The notes below the pieces were generated by a model. That model had not been told where the DNA came from, made no database searches, and was given only the letters and a program-made list of their open reading frames with translations. A DNA stretch of 64,000 nucleotides from the NCBI GenBank assembly GCA_030159075.1, contig BROG01000079.1, positions 555,001-619,000 of the forward strand, given 5' to 3'. Every line of letters begins with the position of its first letter. Position 1 is the first letter of the stretch. Origin of the DNA: Atrina japonica. Its lineage: Eukaryota; Mollusca; Bivalvia; Pterioida; Pinnidae. Shown one piece after another: positions 36,264 to 48,959 of the stretch. The position numbers and the translations under genes are program-made.

Positions 36264-36395
36264 GATGCTATTGCTAGCTCTTACAATGAAACATTTAATA
36301 TCGCACCAGAAAAATTTAAAGAGCTTTGCAGAAAAACCATATCAGAACCTGATGACTTATCATCATTTTTCCTGTTTTTTAAAACTTTTGAAATA
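36264..36395 (+). other. Short exon-like open segment, unassigned
   Basis: After TTTTGTTCTCATAG a frame reads DAIASSYNETFNIAPEKFKE then LCRKTISEPDDLSSFF before running into the GTT repeat. The amino-acid composition looks protein-like and the upstream bases resemble an acceptor, but there is no partner exon or known family. It may be a captured exon or chance. Confidence 0.2.
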
Positions 36396-36407
36396 TCGTG
36401 CTCAATA

Positions 36408-36494
36408 ATTGTTGTTGTTGTTGTTGTAGTTGTTGTTGTAGTTGTTGTTGTTGTTGTTGTTGTTGTGGATTATGAAGATGATATTGTTGATGTT

Positions 36495-36555
<61 letters not shown>

Positions 36556-36586
36556 GAAGATAGATAGATAGATCGATCGATCGATC

Positions 36587-36640
<54 letters not shown>

Positions 36641-36704
36641 CAGACAGACAAACATAAATTTTGATGTTGTTGTTGTGGTTTATGAAGATGGTATTGTTGA
36701 TGTT

Positions 36705-36750
<46 letters not shown>

Positions 36751-36762
36751 CAAACAGATAAA
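36408..36762. repeat. Composite VNTR: (GTT)n + (GATA)n, duplicated
   Basis: A unit of GTT repeats, a TTATGAAGATG(A/G)TATTGTTGATG spacer and a GATA run is present twice (spacers about 36470 and 36680). GATC and GACA variants mark the first array's middle and end. Confidence 0.9.
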
Positions 36763-36899
36763 TTTTGATAATGAATAATAATTGAGCATCAACGTCTAAA
36801 CATTACTCTTTTTGTAACACTTTTGTTTTCTGATGAGAGAGTATAACTCGTTACGTTTCGTAACATATTGTGTATTATGTATAAACTTCGATTTTGGTT

Positions 36900-37012
36900 T
36901 CAGTTGCAGTGGTGTTCAAATAACACTCATAAATGTATCAATTATATTGTGGCGACAAGGTTTTAGTGATGGACGCAAAATACAATGTTCCTGGATAGAG
37001 ACCACCGGTCTT
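36900..37012 (-). mobile_element. tRNA-derived SINE, 5'-truncated
   Basis: ATATTGTGGCGACAAGGTTT, GTGATGGACGC and ATGTTCCTGGATAGAGACCA follow the family body; this copy abuts the next SINE. Confidence 0.55.
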
Positions 37013-37279
37013 TTGTATTTTAAATCTGAATTTTGAATGCTGATTTTCGCCACATCCAATATCGTTTCAATCATATGGTGGAGGTCAGTTTTGAGTGGTG
37101 GAAGAGAGGACCCGGTTACAATGTACTCGGGAAAAGACCACCAGCCATCCGCATGTAAACCAGCAAATGTTCTTACAAACTATCTTAGGTTCTACTGGGA
37201 CTCGATCTCGTGCTGACTAGAGGTAAGAGATATCATGGTTTAAAGGACGATGCTCTAACCACTTGGCCACGGAGGCCTC
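37013..37279 (-). mobile_element. tRNA-derived SINE, full length
   Basis: On the minus strand the head reads GGCCTCCGTGGCCAAGTGGT with GAGATCGAGTCCC at box B, then body and tail with GCGAAAATCAGCATTCAAAA. One of the best preserved copies. Confidence 0.88.
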
Positions 37280-37403
37280 AGCTTCTTCTGCAAATTTACT
37301 AGCAAACTTTCTTACGTAATTAATTCAGGCTACAGTGGGTTGGAAACTACACTGACTAGAGGTGAGACTTCATGGTTTAGAGCGCGATGCTCTTACCAAT
37401 TAT
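37280..37403 (-). mobile_element. tRNA-derived SINE, head-body fragment
   Basis: TGGTTTAGAGCGCGATGCTC at the right edge and CTAGCAAACTTTCTTACG on the left show a second copy in direct tandem with the previous one. Confidence 0.75.
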
Positions 37404-37451
37404 CAACTTGAACGTAATTAGTTAAACTCCGTGAGAGTTAAATGCAGAAAG

Positions 37452-37608
37452 TACAGTAAAATCTGCTATAGCGGCCACCTCTATATAAGGATCACCTGTC
37501 TATAAAGGCCATATGAAAAATGCATACTTCAACTAAATTCCTGTGTATAAGTCACACATAAGGTCAATATGGTCCCTTTGGTGGCCCCTAAATACAGGTT
37601 TTACTGTA
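37452..37608. mobile_element. MITE with TACAGTAAAACCTG ends (family C)
   Basis: The left end TACAGTAAAATCTGCTATAG is mirrored by ACAGGTTTTACTGTA at the right. Inside are GGCCACCTCTATATAAGG and CTGTCTATAAAGGCCATAT. Confidence 0.75.
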
Positions 37609-38014
37609 CACGTATATGACCAAAGGTAATTCAACAGAACTTTTTACAGTGATACAATGTTTCTGGTATAATAATTTGGATAGTAATGATTTTTCATCAA
37701 ATTCCAATGTTATAAATGGTGTTTTTTGTTTTTTTTTTTTAAAAACTTGGGACGTCAATAACATAAGCGGATGAGAAATATTAACTTTATTCATACACTC
37801 AACCCGTTTTAAGTGCCATCAGTTCTGCACATGACACATGATGTCAGTCATTTTGATGAGTCACTTTTTATCATAAATTGGTATCTAAAAGTATCCTAGT
37901 CGTTGACACGTTACTCTAAAACCGTGACAGAAGTTAAAATATGTAGGGCGACATTGTACGAAATAATAAAGAAAGTTTCTACTCACGTTTTAAAATGCGA
38001 TACTATTAGATATC

Positions 38015-38262
38015 GAAAATTGATATGAATAGGGCATTCCCTAAGGAATCACTCAAACAACACCAGCAGAATAGGCCTTACATGACTACCAGAGGGTAAG
38101 AGAAAAAGAGGACGCCCAAAAGAAACTGTGGAAAAGGAAAGAACAAAATTGGGTTTAATGAATTGGTCAGAGGCATCAAGAGCTGGCAGGACAAAAACAA
38201 TTGGAGAGAGCATATTCGAAGCCTATTATCCACGAGGAGAGAGGGAATTAAAAAGAAAATGA
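38015..38262 (+). mobile_element. RTE-like LINE 3' remnant
   Basis: In frame, PEGKRKRGRPKETVEKERTK followed by LGLMNWSEASRAG matches the C-terminal signature of RTE/Jockey-type LINE polyproteins (PEGKRKRGRPKxTWRR...ELG..W.EA...A). Upstream, an interrupted IGHSLRN corresponds to WIGHVLRM. Stops and a frameshift after SRAG show it is dead. An element fragment of about 250 bp. Confidence 0.8.
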
Positions 38263-38701
38263 TATGCAGCTTGTCAGTCATTAAGAAGAAATAAAATAGT
38301 TTTCGATGTCATGATTGGGTCTGGTTCGAAAGGTTTTCACGTCCCATCAAGAGCATTTTTATTGAGAGGAAAAGTAAAACTTCTATACTACGAGTATCGA
38401 AATTATATGATAAATTAAATTATAAATATACATCATATTCAAACCATTTATGTTTCTCATAATGATGATACAGTCATATAAGCGACAAATTGAAAATTCC
38501 GAAAAGCTCAAGCAGCTGATATGATTCATGACTGAAATTATGATTCAACGAATGTACCAATCGTCAACATGAATTATAGACTGTGAATTGCGCGCTGGCT
38601 GAGTGAAAAATAGCTTCGTGATTAGGTGGTATTTGTTGTAAAGTCATAATATTACTAGCCCTTTACAACTTTTTTAATAAAAGTAGTAATAATGCATGTT
38701 A

Positions 38702-38754
38702 ATATTATTATTATCATTATTATTATCATCGTTATTATTATTATTATTATTATT

Positions 38755-38792
<38 letters not shown>

Positions 38793-38845
38793 TATTATTA
38801 CAAATATTATTAACATCATCATTATTATTGTTGTTGATCATGTGT
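38702..38845. repeat. (ATT/ATC)n microsatellite
   Basis: Trinucleotide tract mixing ATT and ATC units. Confidence 0.95.
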
Positions 38846-38849
38846 ATAA

Positions 38850-39060
38850 ATGCAAATTTTCGTTTCCGTTTAACTTTCGCTATTTCCCTCCCTATTTGAG
38901 AGTTCGATTTTTAAATTGTAGCAAAATGTTCACAGATATATATATATATATGAGTTTATGGTGATTTAGTGCGAATTAAAGACAAGATGAAAATGTATTC
39001 TGTCGTAAAAGGCGAAAATAACCAGTACCCAGAACGTGCATAGTTTGTTTCCCTGGGAAT
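38850..39060. repeat. Dispersed repeat shared with 54135-54575
   Basis: TTTTCGTTTCCGTTTAACTT, ATTTGAGAGTTCGATTT and GTGCGAATTAAAGACAAGAT with TCTGTCGTAAAAGGCGAAAA recur at 54135-54200 and 54490-54555. Weaker copies are at about 46270-46340 and 46690-46750. Confidence 0.65.
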
Positions 39061-39571
39061 ATTTGCCCCTATAATTATCGTCATTTGCACCCATAGATGA
39101 GAGGGTAAATATTAAATGAGGGTATGAATTTCAAGCTTTATAAATGAATCATGGATTATTTACTGTACAATTATAAGATTTCGTTACGGTTTTAATTTCG
39201 ATTATTTCGTTGTTTTCATTTATTAACGAAATTAAACAAATGAAATTTAAAATAAATTAAACTACGTTCCTTCGCAAACATGAGTTTTATTTTAACGAAA
39301 AGGGGCGAACTAAAGACGACAGAAATATGCTTTCTGTCCCAAACAGGAAAAAATAACCATAGGCTACAATATTAAGGCATATAGTTATTGTGTTAATATC
39401 ATTATTTTTAACTAAAGCATTATAATTTTATCATCAACGTAAACAGTTAACGAATGTAAGCATATTTATGAGATGTCATCGGAAAACATTTACTGGTTCT
39501 TAGACAGTTTATTTCGAAAATGTGGCAAAATAGAAAGGGTTTTTATTCTGTGTTTTATTTTCTATCCCATA

Positions 39572-39579
39572 TATATATA

Positions 39580-39655
<76 letters not shown>
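39572..39655. repeat. (AT)n microsatellite
   Basis: About 40 AT units with one AACT break. Confidence 0.96.
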
Positions 39656-39657
<2 letters not shown>

Positions 39658-39777
39658 CAAAACCTCATATTACCGCCACCATTTGTTCAAACCAAATTTG
39701 GTGCTATATAGATAGGGGTTTGGCGATAGATTGAGGGAAACCTTAAATGAAATTATAGGAATGATTGGAAAAGCGAG

Positions 39778-39820
39778 GTGGCAAAAAATACGGGCCATTA
39801 TAGAAAGGTTTTACTGTACA
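39778..39820. mobile_element. Family C MITE, right-end fragment
   Basis: TATAGAAAGGTTTTACTGTACA matches the right end of 37452-37608. Confidence 0.45.
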
Positions 39821-40432
39821 TGTGTATGAAGTTTGCTTTGAAATATAGCATATAGCATTGTTGAATTGTGTTCCAAAAGACCTTTTGTATGCCTTATGTC
39901 ATCATTTGAACCAAACAGATAAGTAAATCAGCTTATTTGCCTGAATATTACATTATCTATCTAGTTAGACCAGTATTTTAATTAATTTGTATCATTATCA
40001 GGGAATTTATTTTGCGAAGCACTAAGCAATCATCAACTGTGACAGCTTTTGGTTAAACTCTGGGAGGAAAATGTACATGTAATAATCCAAAGTTTATGAC
40101 CAAATGTAAGTCATCAAAACTATTGACAGTTGAAACATATGTTTCTGGTATAATACTTTGGACCAGTATTTCAGTTAAATTATATATATATTTTTAACAA
40201 GCGAACTTTCAATTATCTGATGATTTTAGTCTTAGTTAAGATCAATACCTTGCTAACCCCTATCGCATCCTAATACTTCTGCTTGATACTTACAAAAATG
40301 AATGAGTTTCTTTATACGGATAGATACAAATATATATATATATGCATTTATTAGTCATGATATAATAAAATTACTTCGAAACAAATAATGAGATTAAATA
40401 CGTTTCCAGATGATGATGATGATGATGACGAA

Positions 40433-40468
<36 letters not shown>

Positions 40469-41340
40469 CCAAATGAATTGATTACCAATCTCTTGACCAA
40501 TTTCGAAGTATTGACAGTCTGTATAATGTGAACGATGTTTTAAACATAAAAGGTCAAAAATAAAATTATATTTCGGTGTATCAGGATATCTATATTGATA
40601 TTCTGCCTAAAACCAATAAATGTTTCTAATTCATATTACAACATTATGTAAATACATTTTTTGGATTCAATAATTTTTAGAACTTCTCATAAACAAGCGG
40701 CACTGTGTCCTTTCATCGTTATACACACAGGCATGACTGCAGAGCAACATACAGTAACTATGAAAATGTTTGTATGTGTAACCCCGTAACACTGTAGTCA
40801 GGTGGCGTTACAAGGGTAGTAAATATTACTTCAAATACTTAAAAAGGAAGTAACGATTATTTAGAAAACATAATCAACATATGCTAACATGATGGGGAAA
40901 AATAATTATTGAAAACCATATATAGGAGATGCATGGATATTGGTAATCATAATTTGAATGTGCATGATATACATATACCAAATAGGTTTGTAAAACAATA
41001 CACAAACTTCAATGGATCCATATTAAGTATTTCAACCAGTCCATATTTGTTCAAAACTTAATAACCATGTGTAATATTTCCTGAAGTTCTTGACGAATAC
41101 AACTTCGATAAATATAGCTTGCAAAATAACTACCAACTTTGGAAGGTGCAAGGAGTTATTTGTTCAATTATTTGAAGTTACCAAGATATATTCATAAAAA
41201 TAATATGTCATATAGTGAATTTAAAACAGACTGGAATAATTGTGAAGCCCTTATGAGTCAATGATGTTTTTATTATATGACAATATATTGCGAAATGTAT
41301 TTTTCTAAATGAATTATCGTAAATATTATTGAATGTTTAT
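39821..41340. other. Non-coding DNA with a GAT microsatellite
   Basis: (GAT)n occurs at 40411-40468. No gene or other repeat family is recognised. Confidence 0.4.
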
Positions 41341-41354
41341 TTTTTTTTTTATCT

Positions 41355-41610
41355 ATTTGGCACTGTTAACATCGTTTAAATTTAAAAAAAAATTCTAAAG
41401 CTAAGATAGTCATTTTTACAGTGGTTACTCTTAGACGGATTTCGGCTATAGTTTTAGAGATATTATTTGACTTTGTATAATACCACTTTCTCTTTAGAAA
41501 ATACACATAACTTTTAAATTGGAGCTCAACTGATGAAATCTAATTGACAGAAACGATATCGTCTTGAGCATTATAAATTTGGTAGTATGTTTATAATATT
41601 TATATGTGTA
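41355..41610 (+). repeat. Family R element
   Basis: GCTAAGATAGTCATTTTTAC, AGTGGTTACTCTTAGACGGA, ATACCACTTTCTCTTTAG, GGAGCTCAACTGATGAAATC and CGTCTTGAGCAT occur in the order shared by all copies. About 250 bp, non-coding. Confidence 0.8.
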
Positions 41611-41840
41611 TTTGTTATTATGTACTATTATTGTCACATTTTACCTGTGTCAATGTATTTGTGATTCGGTAATTAAAAAATTTAACAAAAATAATATTTA
41701 AAAAAAACACATTTATTCAGGTATTTTAGCCAGGATTTTAACATCCCTCCTACACGCCCACCTAGTCAGGGGATATGGAGTTCATTAGCTGACCATAATA
41801 CTTTTTATTCATTCTATCTTACACTAAACACTCCCACTCC

Positions 41841-41842
<2 letters not shown>

Positions 41843-41890
<48 letters not shown>

Positions 41891-41910
41891 AGAGAGAGAG
41901 AGAGAGAGAG
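41843..41910. repeat. (GA)n microsatellite
   Basis: About 33 GA units with one TA. Confidence 0.95.
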
Positions 41911-41929
41911 TTGCGCACATTCTTTTAGT

Positions 41930-44275
41930 AGAAAATATATCATTATTGTGTCACAAAAGTATTAGGAAATATTAGCCAAAAATTGTTTTTAATGTTAATT
42001 GTTTTGATAGCCTTACTGTTCATCAAATAAAATAATGATTCTGTTTCAGTATTACAAAATGTACACAAAGGCGAGTCCACTAGTTTCATCTTATAAGTTA
42101 ATTTATTTGTTGTAAGTAAGAAATGGTTTATAAGAAATTGAAACCATTGAAGTTTGGGATCTTTGATATGATGTTTACTACAATAAATATCATCAATTAG
42201 AAAAAGAAAGTTTTCTGTCGATTTCATTTTGGAGTTTATCTTTGTTTATTTACTTTTTAAAACCAAAAATATACTTTTAGAACCTTTTTTATCTTTTAGA
42301 ATTGTCTCAATTTTTGACAGAAACCATGGTGAAAATTCTTTTTGTGATGTATGATTTTTATGTAAAGTTATAAACTTCTTGATAGAATTTATAAAGTCAT
42401 TATACAAAAAAATTAATGTTCATATTAAATTTTTCACTAAATTCTTCATATGTAAAAAACATTTTCATCTCCTAGCAGATCATTGATAAAAGTAACATTT
42501 TGTGTGTGTATTATTATGATCTTTAACTTCGTTATTGAACCATAAGGCTGTATAGCTAAATTGAGGTGCTTTACATCAAAGTTTTCTTTTATTTGTACTT
42601 CTTTCCTTGCACTCAGAACATCTATCCAAAATATATTACTTCATTTTTTTTATTCTTTTATTTAAATATTCTATGCCATATTGAAAAAGAGATTTTATAT
42701 CTAATAATTAAGTCAACAGGCTTTGCCAAATTCCTTCGGAATTGAGAATGAGTCTAATCCATGTAGCTTTCAAGGCAGAAATATAAGCATTTAAATGAAA
42801 CATATTTAGTCCCCCTTAACTATAAGTTAGTGTACTCACATCCCTCTTGAGCTTATCTTTCTTATCATTCCATAAAAATTCAAACATTATGCTATTTAAT
42901 TCTTTAAATCGTTTTTGATAAAAATAAATTATTAAATTGTGAAATCAAAATAGACTTAATAATTGAAATATGTCCTACTGGGGTTAGTTTTCGTCTATCC
43001 AATTGTTTAACTATTGTTTGAATTTTTTGTATTTTTGTCGTATAATTAATTTCACGCATATTATCTAAGTTAATGTCATAATATATTCCTAAAAGTGTGA
43101 ATTTCTGTTTACCCAAATTTAATCCCCAAAGTTTACACTTTATCATTACTATATTTTTACTCCCTATCCAAATTACTTGGGTTTTATCAAAATTAACTTT
43201 AAGTCCAAATATTTCTTCAAACCATTTCAATATATTTAAACTAACATTCAAAGATTCCTCTGATCCATCCAACAATAATGATGTATCGTCTGCATATTGT
43301 GAGATTTTAAATTCTAATCGATCTAACGATATTCCCTTAATACGGGGCTCATTTCTAATTTAATAGATAAAATTTCAGCACAAAGAATAAACAAATAACT
43401 TGAAACAAGGTCCCCTTGTCTACATCCTCTCCCCGTATAAAAATATTGAGATAAATGTCCTCCAATATTAATTTTTGATTTAATATTATTGTATATTCCA
43501 AAATTTATAAAAACATCACTTTATCAATAAATGTCCAAGATACAGAGTCAAAAGGTTTTTTTTCAAAATCTCTGAATAACAAGAGAACAGGTAAATTTTA
43601 TTTTTTTGTATAATTTGAAATATCGTAAATAAGTCATATATTTTCACCAATGTACCTCCCAGACATAAATCCTGTTTGCTCTTTACTTATTAATTTATCT
43701 AATACTTTTTTCAGTCGATAAGCAATAGAAGCAGACACAATTTTATAAATTACATGTACATTCAATAAAGTAACTGGCCTCCATTTTCTAAGAAACTGTT
43801 TAGACTTATTTTCTTTTGGAATACATATAATATTACACTCTTTCTGAACTGAAGATAATTCCCCTTCTCAAATCCATAGTTTAATGATCGTATTACAAAA
43901 TGCCCTAACTGTTTCCAGAAAAGTTGAAAAAAATCTTTTGAAAATCCTTCTGATCCAGGCCTCTTATTATTTTTCATCAATTTTAATGCTAAAGATGCTT
44001 CCTCAAAATCTCTGATTCCAAATCTGTGAGTTTAGGAACATCATATTGTTTGGAAGTATTCATTTAGGTCAATGTTATTCAAATTTAAATATTTTATTAA
44101 TACAATTTTTCATAAAAATAAATTTGTTTTAAAATTTCAGTTTGAGGTGTAATTGTCTCCCCATTATGTTTTTCTATTTTTGGAATGATTTTGGCTGTAT
44201 AATTTCGTGATTCTAAACCTAAAAATATTTTGTTGGTTTTTCTCCATCAGCTAGCCATTTTACACGGGATCGAAT
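41930..44275 (-). mobile_element. Degenerate L1/Tx1-like LINE (RT to zf-RVT)
   Basis: Minus-strand pieces in order: RSRVKWLADGEKPTKYF (44275-44215) then a frameshift; NNKRPGSEGFSKDFFQLFWK with an interrupted FLENGGQLL (family FLkNWRPISLL) at 43980-43762; the catalytic block QYADDTSLLLDGSEESLNV (43300-43240) with GLKVNFDKTQVIWIG after it; and a zf-RVT end LQWFQFLINHFLLTTNKLTY with CTFC at 42160-42030. Many stops and shifts break the frame. It lacks the endonuclease end, cut at a GT microsatellite. Confidence 0.85.
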
Positions 44276-44317
44276 TTAAAACAAAATAGTAAAATAACTT
44301 CGATATATAGATATATA

Positions 44318-44498
<181 letters not shown>

Positions 44499-44832
44499 TC
44501 CTGTAGTTATAAATGACTCTGTTTTTCGTATGGTATGAACAATCCTTTCGCACAAATTTTGTGAAAATACGATGTGACATTGTTTACAATGTACAAATCT
44601 CAGAAAGCAATGAAATTATTTGTTTATTGCAAACTACATATACCTTGTTGTCGGAAAATGACCATGAATTAGTTGAACATGGCAAATAAGAGTTTGCAAA
44701 AATTGGTAGGCGAACACTTGGTGGAAACAAAGTTGTTTATGTTTCATCAAAATGTGTTTAAGTTTGTTTTATTGTTTATTTTTAAAAGCGAACTTTGACC
44801 TACAAATTTTTATGATTCTACAAAATTATAAC

Positions 44833-44862
44833 ACACACAACAACAACAACAACAACAACAAA
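44833..44862. repeat. (CAA)n microsatellite
   Basis: About nine CAA units. Confidence 0.9.
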
Positions 44863-45049
44863 CACAGAAGCTTCAAACATTAATGGCTAATAGTGATAAT
44901 TGTATTAATATTTAACAAGAAATTACTTTATAATAGCTTTTGGGGAAAATGTGGTTTTATATGAAATATATAGAGTAACATAAGTTGCATAAATTTTGGT
45001 AGGTCACTGTAAATTGATATTTCGAGTGGATACACATTTGAAATTCTAA

Positions 45050-45300
45050 ATTCCTCCAAACCTACGATAGTCATCCCTTCACAATGGTTACTCTAAGACG
45101 GATTAAGAAATATATTTAGTGTTATTTTTTTGCCTTGTATGATACCACTTGTTGTTTCGGAACTCTGCATTTATTTTAAATTCGAGCTCAACTGATGAAG
45201 TTTTATTGGCAGAAATGATCGTCTTGAACATTTGTTTTGACCCATCCCCTTTAGAAAAACCATAACTTTGGTATTTTTATAATACTAGTATTTTTAAGAT
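45050..45300 (+). repeat. Family R element
   Basis: CTACGATAGTCATCCCTTCA, ATGGTTACTCTAAGACGGAT, CGAGCTCAACTGATGAAGTT and GATCGTCTTGAACATTTG match the family order. Confidence 0.8.
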
Positions 45301-46440
45301 ACGATGTTATTTTTTTCAAATTTAAAACGTTAGTATCGTAATCACAAAAATATCACAATCTACAGAATGGTTTCCAAATGTCCACTGTTATGTGTCATTA
45401 CCACATTGACTCTTTGACGGGATTTTTCAATCACAGCAGAACATGTAGTTGGATATATGTGTCGAAACTCTCTGACAATTGCATTTTAGTTCATCTGTAC
45501 TTTTTGGATAAGGTGTGTATATTCCTACCCTAAGGTAACCACAAAATCAAAAGCTGAAAGGTGTTTAAATCTTAAACGTGCGGTTGCCATACTTAAGCGG
45601 TCTTAAAAGATATAAATATATTACTGAATGCCGACTCAAGCCAGTCAATCACTTTTCTGGCAGTGAGGGGAAACCAGCACTTCAACATTTTATTCTTACA
45701 GTAGAGAGAAACTTGATTTTCAAGAGTTTGAATTATTGTTTTAAACTCATCAACCCCAAAAAGCAATCGACTCTTCAGTAAATCAATGACTTAGACCAGT
45801 TCAAATGTGTCTTGCGGGGTCAACGGTTTAAAATCAACAAATTCGGCATTACTATCACTTTCCTCGAAGAAAATGGGTCCTATGATCCATAAGAACTCAA
45901 TCCAACCCGTACGGTTATTTTATCAAAGTGGGGAGGTTCCTCTGCATAAACTTTCGGCTTCTCTGGTCCCCACAATCGAAAATATTTTGCTTGTTCACAT
46001 GATTGTTAAAATTGAAATTTTGCTCCGTCAGAGAACCAAACATTGTTAATAGAATTAAAAGTATTATTGTTTCATCTGGTGAACTGCACACAGCTCTGAA
46101 TACCAAAAGATTCCAAGCGCTGCATAGATGATATCCTATACAATGTTAATTTTAGCTCAAACTTAAGCATTCTGTATACGCTTGCTATATTACAGTACTT
46201 ATATCTCTAAAACCTTTCTCACTAATTACAGCTTCACATTTGAAATACTGTTTACCTGGGACTTTTTCCTCCCATTTAATGTTCGCTATCTCCACCCCTA
46301 AATAAGAAGGAGAATTAAAAATGAATACGAAATTTTCAAGATAAATAATATACCCTTTAACAATAACTGCGGTCCTGTAACTTTGACTGGAAAAATGATA
46401 CAGACACCCACAAATATATAGACGTCGTTATAGTAACTGA
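45301..46440. other. Non-coding; no gene accepted
   Basis: Frames at 45578-45781 and 45807-46049 were inspected and show no family similarity I recognise. A weak copy of the 38850-type repeat lies at about 46270-46340. Confidence 0.35.
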
Positions 46441-46444
46441 TTGT

Positions 46445-46590
46445 CTATTTGGCCTTGTCTGATACCACTTTCTTTTTAGATAATCTATTGAAAATTGGAG
46501 CTCAACTGATGAAGTCTAATTGACAGAAACGATCGTCTTGAGCATTGTCACTTTGGTATTATGTTTATAATATTTATTCTTGACGTCATT
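46445..46590 (+). repeat. Family R element, partial
   Basis: GATACCACTTTCTTTTTAGA, GGAGCTCAACTGATGAAGTC and GACAGAAACGATCGTCTTGA are present; the left third is missing. Confidence 0.75.
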
Positions 46591-47077
46591 TTCCGGGAAT
46601 CTGTATCATTTTGCCAATCAAAGTTACTGGGTCGCAGTTATTGTGAAAGGGTCAATTGAAATATGGATATACATGCCATCCGTTTGACTTTGGTGATTTA
46701 GAGAGAATTTTAAAAGACGGAGTGAATTTGTTCTCTGTCATAAAAGAGGTATACAGTATTCTCTTGGAGTCTTCCATATTGTCTTCCATCCAAACACAGA
46801 CACAGTAGAAACAAATCTCTTCACTATCCTGTAAATTGACATTCGTTCAATCATTCAGGAAATATTTCCGTCATTGTTCTAACTACTTATATCACAAAAT
46901 GAGACAACGTGTAGCTTGATAATTTCTGTATAATGATTTTTTGAAAACTCCATATTGGAATAAAGATGATGATCATAAAATCATAAAAAGGTAAATATTT
47001 CCCGTACTTTATGAGGAATACAAGTACATTTGTACTTTCAGAACTTCCTCAGGGTTTATCATTTATGATATTTCAAT

Positions 47078-47082
<5 letters not shown>

Positions 47083-47133
<51 letters not shown>
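47083..47133. repeat. (GA)n microsatellite
   Basis: About 25 GA units. Confidence 0.95.
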
Positions 47134-47135
<2 letters not shown>

Positions 47136-47339
47136 TGCCAGAAAGAAATTGTAACATATATTGTAAACATTCTATATACAATGTTTATAATTGTATCTCA
47201 CGTCATGCAAGTAAATATAATTCTTATATGAAATGTCTTCCATGACATCAAAAGGTGGTCTCTATTGCAAAATAAGCCTATTGATTCGGAATAGGAGAAT
47301 TTAATCTGTATTAAACATGGAGTATCTAGAGCTCCATTT

Positions 47340-47600
47340 AAACAATTTTTATTGAAAAAGAAGCACCAAAAACATAACATCAACACATACAAGGATTTAG
47401 AAGCAAGCTAATTAAAGCTTGTATTAATCAGTTTCCTTGTGTAACAGAAACAAAGCTACATATGAACAACAACATTTACGGACAATGATGAAGATAGTAA
47501 TTTTATGGTACAATTGTTACAGTATTATATAGATACAACATTTATAATGATGAAGACAGAAGTGAAAAAATAAGTGTAATGATAATGGTAACGGTAGTTT
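47340..47600. repeat. Diverged duplicate of 27590-27845
   Basis: The same ordered words as the partner: CAAGCTAATTAAAGCTTGTA, CAATGATGAAGATAGTAATT and TAATGATGAAGACAGAAGTG. Confidence 0.7.
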
Positions 47601-47728
47601 TTTCAGTGGTGCCCCATTCATAAGACATTCATATACATTAGAAATACTAATGTATAAGATAAAATAATCAGTACTGTAGTCCATTTCCTACAAATTTACT
47701 GATTTTAAATCAGAGAATATGTCCTAAC

Positions 47729-47958
47729 TTGAATTTGAATTTTGAATTGTAATTTATGCTACAGTCAACTATTTTTCAGTCATATGCTGACGACCAGATT
47801 CTAATGGTGGAGGAGAGATCCGGGTTAAAATGTACCCGGGAAGAGAACATCGGCCTTCCGGAAGTAAACTGGCAAATTTTCTTACAGAATCAGCTTAAGT
47901 ACCAGCGGGGATCGAACCTGCACAAACTAGAAGTGAGATATTATGACCTAACGATGTA
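47729..47958 (-). mobile_element. tRNA-derived SINE, nearly full length
   Basis: The tail ATTCAAAATTCAAATTC and ACTGAAAAATAGTTGACTGT on the reverse strand, the body GTTTACTTCCGGAAGGCCGA, and box-B-like GCAGGTTCGATCCCCGCTGG. Confidence 0.85.
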
Positions 47959-48099
47959 CATTTATGGTCAAATGATTTCCTAAGAGGATAAAAAAAAATA
48001 TCCCAGAATGCAGTGTGTACATTTATGAATATTTATAACTGAAAAAAAAAATCCGTAGTAAATACATTATGTGTAATATAAGAACTGGTTGGGTAACGA

Positions 48100-48210
48100 C
48101 ACCAAATATCAAGCCAATCGGAATCGGGGTCTGTCTTGGGGGAGGGGGCTTCACCCCCAATATTTTGAAAGTGTTACCCCAATATGAATTCCGTTCCGAC
48201 GATCTTAATG
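48100..48210. repeat. Small dispersed repeat with GC hairpin
   Basis: GGGGGAGGGGGCTTCACCCCC can fold; the following CCCCAATATGAATTCCGTTC is shared with 2363-2395. Confidence 0.5.
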
Positions 48211-48511
48211 TAAGTAAATACATAAAAATACCGCATGTATATACATGTACATTGATATCTGTAGTTAGGTATCTGGTATTAGTACGTCCATGATGCTCTC
48301 TTTGATATGTCAAACATACATGTACGTTATGTACTTGCTCGTATATGTCTTGGGAATTAAATGCAATAAAAATTGGTACAAATCTTCAAGTAGACAAATA
48401 TCATATTAAAACCAAATATTTGAAATTAGCAAATATGTTGGCATAGATTTGCAAATTTTCTACTTATAAACATATTTACCTAAAACATTTCTTATTCTAC
48501 ATAATCCTGAA

Positions 48512-48513
<2 letters not shown>

Positions 48514-48546
<33 letters not shown>

Positions 48547-48600
48547 TGACAACCAAAAGGAGAGACAGAAAGAGAGCGACAGACAGAGAGAAAGAGAGGG
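48514..48600. repeat. (GA)n microsatellite, degenerate end
   Basis: A pure GA run to 48542, followed by a purine-rich GAGA-like tail. Confidence 0.85.
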
Positions 48601-48959
48601 TCAATATCGATTAAGGCTGCATAACGTCACGTTGAAGGAGGACCGTATTGTTAGCGACATAAATTTGCCAAAGTCAACTTGAAACAATTTTATATTCATC
48701 GTAAATTATTTTATTGTATTAACACATGCTTTTGACTTGACTGTGAGTATTGTATGAATTATGATAGGCCAGGTACTGAGTGCTTACCTATGTTTACCTG
48801 TTCTACAAATATAGAAATCGAATATGTCAGTCAAGAACATTACACTTCACAATGTCAATTTCTTGGGAAGACGGGAAAAACAGACGGAGCAGAAAATCAA
48901 TTCCCGCATGAAACTGGCGTCTCTACCTTCTTGAATATACGCAATTAGTCATGAAAAAT

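Noticed and set aside
36470..36655. CRISPR-like regular array (GATA tracts)
   Set aside because: Units are tetranucleotides without spacers; it is a microsatellite in eukaryotic DNA.
42480..44000. A functional reverse transcriptase gene
   Set aside because: The LINE frame is broken many times and lacks its endonuclease region.
45578..46049. Two consecutive plus-strand frames resembling a small gene
   Set aside because: Different frames, no recognisable domain, no splice sites that join them convincingly.
48023..48313. 96-codon minus-strand frame with PPPPRQTPIPIG
   Set aside because: It lies over a dispersed repeat with a GC hairpin; the proline run comes from the C-rich arm.
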